DNA of 64,000 bases from positions 21,625-85,624 of the forward strand of contig NQMI01000154.1 in assembly GCA_002270565.1 (NCBI GenBank), read 5' to 3'. Under the pieces are notes generated by a model. The model saw only the letters and a list, made by a program, of their open reading frames with translations, searched no databases and had not been told where the DNA came from. The translations under genes were made by a program, and so were the position numbers. This DNA is from Stenocarpella maydis (lineage: Eukaryota > Ascomycota > Sordariomycetes > Diaporthales > Diaporthaceae). Positions within the stretch are counted from its first letter, which is position 1, and each line of letters begins with the position of its first letter. Positions 56,845-64,000 of this stretch are shown piece after piece.

Positions 56845-58694
56845 ATGAACGGAGTTGATACCCATCTTATTGAAGAGCTACTTCAGGAGCAGGGCCTGGA
56901 TTCCGAGGACGTTTTCTGCTCAAAAGGCGGATCCTTTGACGTGATTGACATCAAGGGTGGTAAGATCGATATGCCGACATTGTTTGCTGCCGTCTCTTGA
57001 GAATAACACAGGCTCGTTAGGTGCCATAAAACACCTCGAGGTTGATAACGAGTTTAACTTCCAACAATTCTTGGCCTCGGAAGAGATTTGCGGGACTCGG
57101 ATTATGTGCGTTTATTCAGATTACGGCTCGTCCATTGCTGCTAGAATGCTAATATTAATTCCACTTGCGAAAGCTCTATAAGTGGGCACAGTACTATATG
57201 TACTCTCGACATCAGCCTCGACTGGGCTGCAAGGCTTTTTGATTGTTACAAAGTTCACCAAGAATTCTCTCGCACGCTGGTATCTTTTGGAGATGGCTCC
57301 CACTTCGCCGAAGCTTGTGATGGGAACGATCTGCTCTACAGGAGATCGAATGGGACGTGTGAGTAATTAGCAGGTCATGAGTCGCACACGAGTGATGAGA
57401 GACCAACCCAACCCTGAGATACAGATGCCTTGTCATACAAGCTGAATTTTGTCGAACCCAACAATCGGAGCGTGAGCGAGCGCTGGTCTTCTAGACACCT
57501 TGGGGTGTACCACCAGCATGAGGCAGGATTCGATTTATATGTATTGATTCACTGCAGCAGGTCCAGTGCGCTATACAGCGCGCTGAGGCCCCAGTCCATG
57601 AAGCCGCATGGTCATCAAGATCGCTTGCAAGATATCATTGCAGAGTACCCCGAAAGCCTTCATGGCCTGATCTTGCAAACGTATGTCCACAACTGGCGGC
57701 CATATTTGAGGTCATGGGGAAACGAGCTCTCGAAAATGGTGCGTTCAGAGATGCTGGGAAAACACCCCAACCCAGGCACAGGCTAAATGTCTGTCTGCAG
57801 AGTAACCAAGCCATGGTAGCCGAGGTCACGGAGGCAGGCACCCAAAGCTACCTCTGGCTTCGCCGGCTCAGGTCCATCAGAGACCGCGTGGACTTGGCCT
57901 CCGGGCATTGCACGAGCAACCTTGCGGTCATACGGTCAATACGCCAGAGTAGAAAGATCGGTAGGGAAGATGGTGATCCTTACAAGTTACTATCAGCCCA
58001 GGGAACCATTGAAAGTTGCATGAAAAACGCCCAGCTCCTGAAAGAACGTATAGATAACACTATTGAGCTTGTAAGTCTGCCAGACGAGAACCCGGGTAAC
58101 TGCCGACTTGACAGTTAGAGCCTGACCATGACACAGATCAGCTGTACTTTGACCATTCACAGCCATGCGGAGGCAGCCAAACTCGTACATGAGATCAAGG
58201 TCCTCACGGAGGAAACGAGCAGCGTCACAAAGAAGCTGACGCAAATTGCGGAGAATTCCGCACACAGCGGTGAGATCATACGAGTCATCACCATTGTATC
58301 GGCCATATACCTGCCGGGCAGCTTCGCTACCGTGAGTCCCCAGTGCCTTGAGATAATCCCAACCACAGGTAGCTCGTTTCTAATCACGCATTCGCTTGCG
58401 CACACATAGTCGGTCTTCGGAATGAACTTCTTCGACTTTGTCGAGGACACACGGCGGATAAGTGTCGCCAGGGACATATACATCTTCGTTGCATTTTGGA
58501 TCGGGCTGACAGCCCTTACTGGCGCGACCTTCTTCTGGGCCTACATGCGCAGTCGAAGAACGCTACTAAAGGTGGTGGAGACTGAATTAGAGGTGGCGAG
58601 GCAGCCTCCAGTAGGGCGGGCTGGTACGCTTGTCTCATCGATCACTGATTCGAAGAGAAGTGGCATGGTGTATACAGCTCGTTCCAGAGCATAA
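56845..58694 (+). CDS. CorA-like Mg2+ transporter family protein (fungal type)
   Basis: Seven exons, 56845-56959, 57012-57105, 57192-57358, 57425-57738, 57801-58070, 58137-58331 and 58410-58694, join in phase to 479 residues. The N-terminal ~230 residues fit the soluble region of fungal CorA-like proteins (GAIKHLEVDNEFNFQQFLAS, DWAARLFDCYKVHQEFSRT, LSYKLNFVEPNNRS). The long helix region SNQAMVAEVTEAG...KLLSAQGTIES...LLKERIDNTIEL leads to TM1 (VITIVSAIYLPGSFAT) and directly to the signature GMN at 389-391 within SVFGMNFFDF, then TM2 (IYIFVAFWIGLTALTGATFF). CorA proteins form pentameric divalent cation channels. Many fungal relatives lie near NLR-type genes and have no proven transport role. 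The donors are GTAAGA, GTGCGT, GTGAGT, GTGCGT, GTAAGT and GTGAGT. Confidence 0.88.
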
Positions 58695-58744
58695 GTAAAA
58701 GCCCCTGATAGTGTTGGGCTTTTGTGTCTTTTAGGAAAAACCTA

Positions 58745-59347
58745 GAAAGCCAATACACAAGGGCTTCATCGTTGCGACGGCCCTCTCCACGGTGCTGCAC
58801 CGGGCAGCTGTACACGCGGAACCCCGTGCTCGGCCTCAACAGCGCCAACTGCTCTGCCAGCTTCTGGGACGGCGAGTATGTACTACTGCATTGGCATACG
58901 GGTCGGCCCAGCCTGGTATCGTGGGCAACTGTGATAGCTCTATTTGCGCAGGCAGCAGACGGGGACACCTGGGCTGTCGTCGCGTCGCGCAATATGATCT
59001 CCAGCGCCCAGCTGTACGCCTGGAATGCGGTGCTGGGTAGCTCCGGACAAGACTACCAGGCTATGCTCTGGCCAAAGGAATGGTACTGTGTTGGCGTTCC
59101 CGCCCCCTCTGCTACTATCACCACTCCCGTCACCGTCCCTGGTCCGACGCAGACTGGTATAATAGCCAGTTGCGTCAAGCATGCCATGGCGGTGGATGGA
59201 GATAACTGTCATGTGTTCGCGTCGCGGAATGGCATCTCCAACTCCCAGCTGTATGCGTGGAACACGGTCTTGGGGGCCAACGGGGCAAGCTGTGGGAGGA
59301 ACCTCTGGGCCAAGGAGTATTACTGCGTAGGCGTCGCATCGAGCTAG
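58745..59347 (+). pseudogene. LysM-domain protein relic
   Basis: Three LysM-like units can be read. The first is broken: GQLYTRNPVLGLNSANC then DGEY, followed by frame changes near 58880-58950. The second (DTWAVVASRNMISSAQLYAWN...WPKEWYCVGV) and third (DNCHVFASRNGISNSQLYAWN...WAKEYYCVGV) are in one frame up to the stop at 59345-59347. The linker is Thr/Pro-rich. The second unit has Trp where the conserved Cys of DTC is expected. No ATG or signal peptide exists, because the 5' part is cut off within 60 bp of the CorA-like stop codon. Secreted fungal LysM proteins bind chitin. This copy is 5'-truncated and frameshifted. Confidence 0.7.
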
Positions 59348-60079
59348 GCCTTGAGATTGAATGCAATGTAGCAGAGCCGTGATCCCCACGGCGCATTGGT
59401 TAAAGCGCTGGGCCGCTTTCTGCAGAAATGCCGAGGATGCGAGTTTAACACCTGCTAGGACTACTGACCACACTATATTGTTATATTACTACTGTTTGCA
59501 CTCTTGGAAGTGGATTGCGATATCCCTACATTTCATTCCCACGTATAAACACGTTGCTTTTATGATGTCCTGTGATGGGACCGGGTTTCAAAATAGTTTT
59601 CAGTGTTTAACGTCCCGGAACTCCTACTCACCACTGCGTGGGAATACCCTTTTACTAAAACTTGTTGGAATAACAGAGTTGATAAAAAATTAGCCGCCTA
59701 TTGCGTTTTATTTTTATTTTTATTTTTTTTGTGAAATAACTCAGACTGCCGACGTACAAAGACTTAATCTGTAACCTGTGCGCCTGCGACGAAATATTGC
59801 CGCTCCCAAGATCCGTTGACTCTACCTATTTTCGTGCGCAAAGCACATCGCATACCAGACCAGAACTCCTGGGGCTATCAAGCCGCATTGACCTTGGCTT
59901 CACACACTCACGACCTGGTTGTATGATATAGTACCTAGGTTCCTATCTCTGTTCTCTCCCTCCAACCCACCACTACTCAACGGCTCTGATACACTCGTCT
60001 TTACAGTAGTCACTCGGCCACCCATGATCTATCTGTATAAATCTTTCTCAACGCCTGATACGGATCAGCAACATGGCTA
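59348..60079. other. AT-leaning intergenic sequence
   Basis: Contains T-rich runs near 59707-59730. A tRNA-like stretch at 59386-59460 was considered and not accepted. No gene seen. Confidence 0.5.
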
Positions 60080-60720
60080 CTAACAAACACATCCTGGTAG
60101 CCCCGCATGTCTACCATCACTCACCTCAACCTCGGACCAGTCCGCGGACCCAGGACCGTCCTTGTCACTCAGCACGTAAACCCCCGGGCAGGCATGATCG
60201 GAGATGGTAGGCGGCACGGCCAGGTACACCAGCTCCCGGTACCCAGCATTCCAGATCTGTACCTGCGCCTGGAGCGGCAGCGTCACGCCGTCGCACAGCC
60301 TGTCGCGCCAACGCGCGCGCTCCCCCCCCCCCGGCGTACGATGGCGGGGACTGGAACCCGACCGACCGTGCCGGCGCCACCGTCCCGTCCGTCGTGTCCA
60401 GGACGTAGGACGGGCCCTCCCGGTCCGGGCCGCCCGTCAGCTGCACCACCCAGCCGGGCCACGGGGCGTCGTCGAGCCTGAGGGCCCACAGCCAGCCCGG
60501 CGCGGTGTCGTGGCCGGCCGTCCCGAGGACCCGGTGGTCGCAGGCGAAGGCGGCGGGGGCCGACGAAGGCGTGCTCGACCCCCCGCCCCCCGGAGAGGTA
60601 GGGCAGGTGGCGCAGGAGCTCGACGGCCTCGTCCGTCTTGTGGATCCCCCAAGGCCTCGAGGCTGGACTTCTAGGAGATGCTGGGCCAGCCGTCTCCCGG
60701 GGCGTGGTGGATCATTGACG
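60080..60720 (-). pseudogene. GC-rich broken ORF, uncharacterised
   Basis: Protein-like sequence in three consecutive frames: IHKTDEAVELLRHLPYLSGG, then after a G-rich run near 60588-60598, LWALRLDDAPWPGWVVQLTG and REGPSYVLDTTDGTVAPA, then after the G10 run near 60320-60329, DGVTLPLQAQVQIWNAG and ELVYLAVPPT to a stop at 60080. Both frame changes fall on G homopolymers, so the frame may be intact in the real genome. Strong GC richness contrasts with the AT-leaning flanks. The pattern resembles a fungal family of small cytosolic proteins I cannot name; function unknown. Confidence 0.4.
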
Positions 60721-61550
60721 GGGAGACATGCGGCAGCTACTTGTAGAAGGAAGACAGCTAGGACACTATATCGTCTCGGCTGTAGACGCTGGGCGAAGCG
60801 AGTCGCGGATCGGGACCCAGAGGTCCGGATGGTGGGCTTCGGGGAGCTGTGATATTGGGGCTGCGGGAAGCGCGTAGGGGGAGGGGAAGCTTGGAGTCTT
60901 GGATCACATGTTGCTGCAGCTTCGAGCTTAGAAACAGTAAGACATGCCACACGGGATTAACTAATGGTGTTGTAACCTTTTAAAGAGATGACATGTATTC
61001 AAGTTCACCACCTACCCTGCCAGGTTTGCATCGTGAACTGTGTAATGATTATAGTTGTTGCACAAAGCATAGCTCCAAAATCAACCCGCGAGCAAAGACT
61101 GCGTGAGATCAGATTGATCATATCAATACCACATCTGACAGCAAGTTTGCTTCCGTTGTCTACGTGGGAGTTATCATCCATGGATCTGGGCTCAGACCGA
61201 TATTAATTGTTTGATCTGTACCTATCAGGAAACTTTTTCAGATCCGGAACCCACGGTCCAACAAAATAACGTATTCCGTCCGTGGTACCACAGTACCTGG
61301 AGACCCTATTCACTTTTTTTGTGTGCGAGGACTGATTACCCTCGACATTCCTTTCTTGGCCCCTGACCAAGCCCGATAACCACTCAACATTTTGAATATC
61401 GCGTGCTTCTAGAAAGAGCATCCTACAAGCCATTTATTTCAACGACGGCCACTCCACGGGCTGAGGTATTGAAATGGTCCAACCAATGACAAGGTAAATG
61501 CGACACACGTCATGGTGCTCCCCAAGAGGACCAACACCTGGGGTGCTCAC
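60721..61550. other. Intergenic sequence
   Basis: No gene recognised. The left part may contain the unrecognised 5' end of the GC-rich broken ORF, the right part the 3' UTR of the dynamin gene. Confidence 0.5.
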
Positions 61551-64000
61551 TCAGTCTCCGTCGTAATATTCCTCGCCCTCGGCGTCCTCCATCTCGAGAT
61601 CCTGCACCAGCACCTGGCGAGGCGGCGCACTGGCTGACGGGCGCATGACGGTCTGGTTCAGCTCCCGGATCTCCTCGACCGCGCGGTTGAGCCTCTGCAC
61701 CGAACACTTGATGTTGGACCTCTTCTCGGCGGTGCTGGACTCCTCCTCCATCAGGCGGACGAATAGCTCCGGGTCGTACGGTGCCGCGCCGGCCAGGCCC
61801 ATCTCCCTATCGAGGTGCATCTCGATGTCGCTGACGAGCTCGGGGAACAGGCCGGACGTGAACTGCATGGCGGTGACGTCGATGAAGCGCATCGCGGCCG
61901 TGAGGTAGTACCCCCTCACGCGGGCGGCGACGTCCAGCTCGGTGGCATACTCGTCGTCCCCGAGCTTGAGCTCCTCCTTCTGGATTCTCTGCTCCTCGTT
62001 GCGGCGCGCCTCGGCGCTGAGCCTGCCCCAGTCTTCCAGCTTCTCGGGCGAGGTGTCGTTGTTATAGGCCTTCCACCGCCAAAAGTGTCGGCTGCGACGT
62101 AGCATTTGTGTCTCATGGGCACGGTGGCGTTGGAAGGATTCGTCATCCGTGGTGTAGACCTGGGCTGTCTCCATCTTGTAGTTCCTGTGGAGGTATTCAA
62201 AGATGCGCTGTTTGTGCCCCTTGAGCCATTCGGTGGTCAGCCGCTTCGCATCACGATATACTTGCCTCTTCTGTAATTCCCTGTCATTGTATCAGCGAGA
62301 GTACCATGATCCGGAGGTGAGGGCCAACCAACTTGAACGACTCATTCAGAGAGGCGTCCAGCTCGCGTCGGAGCTGGGTCATTGTGTGGTCCAGGAACCT
62401 CTGCAGAGGTTCCTCCCAGGTCGTCACCGCTTCAACGCACAACTTCTCAATAACGTCGTAGGGCACCTCGCCAGGCTTTCCCGCTTCTCGTTCTGATCTG
62501 ATGAGGTTACGTATCTGTGCCAGAGTCTTACTAGGGACCCTACCGCTAGCATCAGACGGTGGTCCAGGTGCGTGCCCGGGTGGTTGGGCCGGCAAATCAG
62601 CTGCGAAAGAAGCATTCACATCCTCAACCTTTATGACGCCGTTCTCGCCTCTGCGTCGCTGAGCAGAGGGCGTAGATACGCTCTCATTTGTTAGGTCCAA
62701 AAACTGTCGGCCACGCTTCGTAGACAAGCTCGGGGAGTTACTAGTACTAAAGACCGAGTCCCTGTCACTGGCGCCGGAGCCGATGGATCGGTCAGCTGCG
62801 AAGCCATCTGCCATCATTCTGTAGCGGGGCTTGAGGTCGAGGACTCTTATCCTGAAAGTCTCGGCAATCTTGGCCCACGCCGAGAGGAAAGCCTTGCTCT
62901 TGAGACGCGACTGAAAACCCTGGGTGAACCTGAGAAGGCTCCTCCGTACTTCGTACTCTGGATTTGTGGGCATGTCGGGCAAACGAGCCAGCTGATCCTT
63001 TGCGAGGTTGAGTTTCTTGTTGAGCTTCTTCTCGAGGTCAGGGAGATTCCTAGCGAACTCCTGGGCCAGGGACTGGGCGAGAAACTTGACCAGCTGGTCA
63101 ATGCCGCACCGCTCGTCGAACTGCCGGAATTCCTCGGGCCAACTCCCAGTGGCACGGTTGAAGAAAGCCTCCTCGGCAGCGTGCTCCTCCCGGAGGCTCT
63201 GGCGATCTCGACGATGCAGCTCATGGTTGTCGTCGCTCTGGAACGAAGGAGGCGCCCGCGAGGTGATGAAATATCCGCGGCCGACTTGATGTTGCTGGCC
63301 GGCCCTGTTCTTCGCGTTAGCAATGACGAGTGGGTGGTGGCAATAATGGGCAAGGACCTACAGCATCTCGAGCCATTGGTGGTGGCCACCGCGTGGGAGC
63401 AGGTCGGCCTTGGTCATGACGCCAATGGTGCGTTGCTGCGCCCGGACGTTCCGGATGAGGGCGTAGGTCGACGACGTCTCGGGGTCATGGTTCATGGGCA
63501 CGGCCCACAAGATGATGGCCTTCTCGTGGGAGATGTACTCGCGAACCAGGTTTTCGACCACCTTTACCAGGAACTGGTCCTCCTCGTGCTTGGCGTTGCG
63601 GAAAACACCAGGCATGTCGTAGAAGGAGAGGTCGGGCAGGCCGGGGCCCTTGACCTCGATTGCCACGGTGTTTGGGCTGAACTTGGCCTCTGTGGTGCGC
63701 TCGGCCTCAGCGAGGCGGCGGGCCTCGTACTCGGGCTCCTTCTCGTCGGCAGAACGCAGGTCCCAGTCCTTGGGGACGTAGTGGGCGAAGTTATGGTTGT
63801 GGTTGAGAATGGCTATCTGTGCCCACCTAACGATCTCGTCGATGGGGTCGGTCTTGTTGTATATCATCTTAAACTCCTTTGTCTCCCTTGACTGCTTGAG
63901 CCAAGGGGGAAAGGGGTTGTGGTCGGTGACATCGGCCTCGGTGATTGGCTCGTCATTGGGCGGGCGGTAGGCGTAATCCTGCTGGAGCGAGACGCGACAG
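61551..64000 (-). CDS. Dynamin-family GTPase, 5' end outside the window
   Basis: Three exon segments are present: 63362 to beyond 64000, 62333-63304 and 61551-62280. Introns have GTAGGT and GTTGGT donors and AACAG and GACAG acceptors. The visible GTPase part includes GLPDLSFYDMPGVFR (switch region, DxxG) and IGVMTKADLL (the TKxD guanine-specificity motif); the P-loop lies beyond the right edge. RGYFITSRAPPSF follows, then the middle/stalk region with LAQSLAQEFARNLPDLEKKLN. There is an inserted disordered segment (SIGSGASDRDSV... to ...GRVPSKTL), and a helical C-terminus with the GED-like RGYYLTAAMRFIDVTAMQF. The tail ends acidic (EDAEGEEYYDGD). This fungal subfamily lacks PH and proline-rich domains and resembles Mx/interferon-type dynamins. 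Role unknown. Confidence 0.92.

Noticed and set aside
59386..59460. tRNA-like stretch with GGCGCATTGGTTAAAGCGC and a CTGCAGA loop
   Set aside because: The acceptor stem does not pair and the T arm lacks GTTC; it may be a tRNA-derived repeat remnant at best.
1..64000. CRISPR arrays, bacterial operons, plasmid or phage origins
   Set aside because: Intron-rich fungal genes throughout and no regularly spaced repeats were found.

Overview
The window is nuclear DNA of a filamentous ascomycete (Pezizomycotina, most like Sordariomycetes). The evidence is short spliceosomal introns with GTRNGT donors and CTRAY branch points, GC-rich coding sequence, AT-rich islands, and fungus-specific families: DUF8004, fungal rhodopsin/PTH11-like receptor, DUF3176, CHAT-STAND NLR, fungal CorA-like protein and LysM. 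There are no operons, no CRISPR, and no rRNA or convincing tRNA. All gene models were assembled by eye from reading frames and splice signals, without database searches.

Region 1 (1-20.3 kb) is core or conserved. On the minus strand lie a DUF8004 protein running off the left edge, a YAP-like bZIP factor and a mitochondrial hotdog thioesterase. The thioesterase shares a 307-bp divergent promoter with a plus-strand LYRM5/ETFRF1-type LYR protein, whose gene has a 13-nt microexon and a 1.1-kb intron. Next come a large SAM-dependent methyltransferase with a disordered N-terminus (apparent frameshift in a CCG repeat), a 5.9-kb stretch with no gene, and MED7.

Region 2 (20.3-31 kb) is looser. It holds an AT-rich island, a seven-TM rhodopsin-domain protein in five exons, and two tandem paralogous single-pass membrane proteins of unknown function with a shared four-Cys C-terminal domain. 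The second paralog carries a one-base C-run frameshift.

Region 3 (31-37.7 kb) is core: BYE1 (PHD-TFIIS-SPOC), proteasome alpha subunit PRE9 (divergent from BYE1) and a PAP2 lipid phosphatase.

Region 4 (38-61 kb) is an accessory block rich in broken genes: a DUF3176 relic, a CHAT-STAND-TPR NLR relic, an ankyrin fragment, two orphan ORFs, an AT-rich island, a protein kinase with a C-terminal propeller-like region and an in-frame TGA, a ten-exon amino-acid permease, a seven-exon CorA/GMN protein, a LysM relic and a GC-rich broken ORF. Region 5 (61.5 kb to the right edge) is a dynamin-type GTPase cut by the window end.

Several frameshifts sit exactly on G or C homopolymers, and both N bases (8641, 37351) lie in G runs, so some apparent breaks may be assembly errors rather than true pseudogenes.
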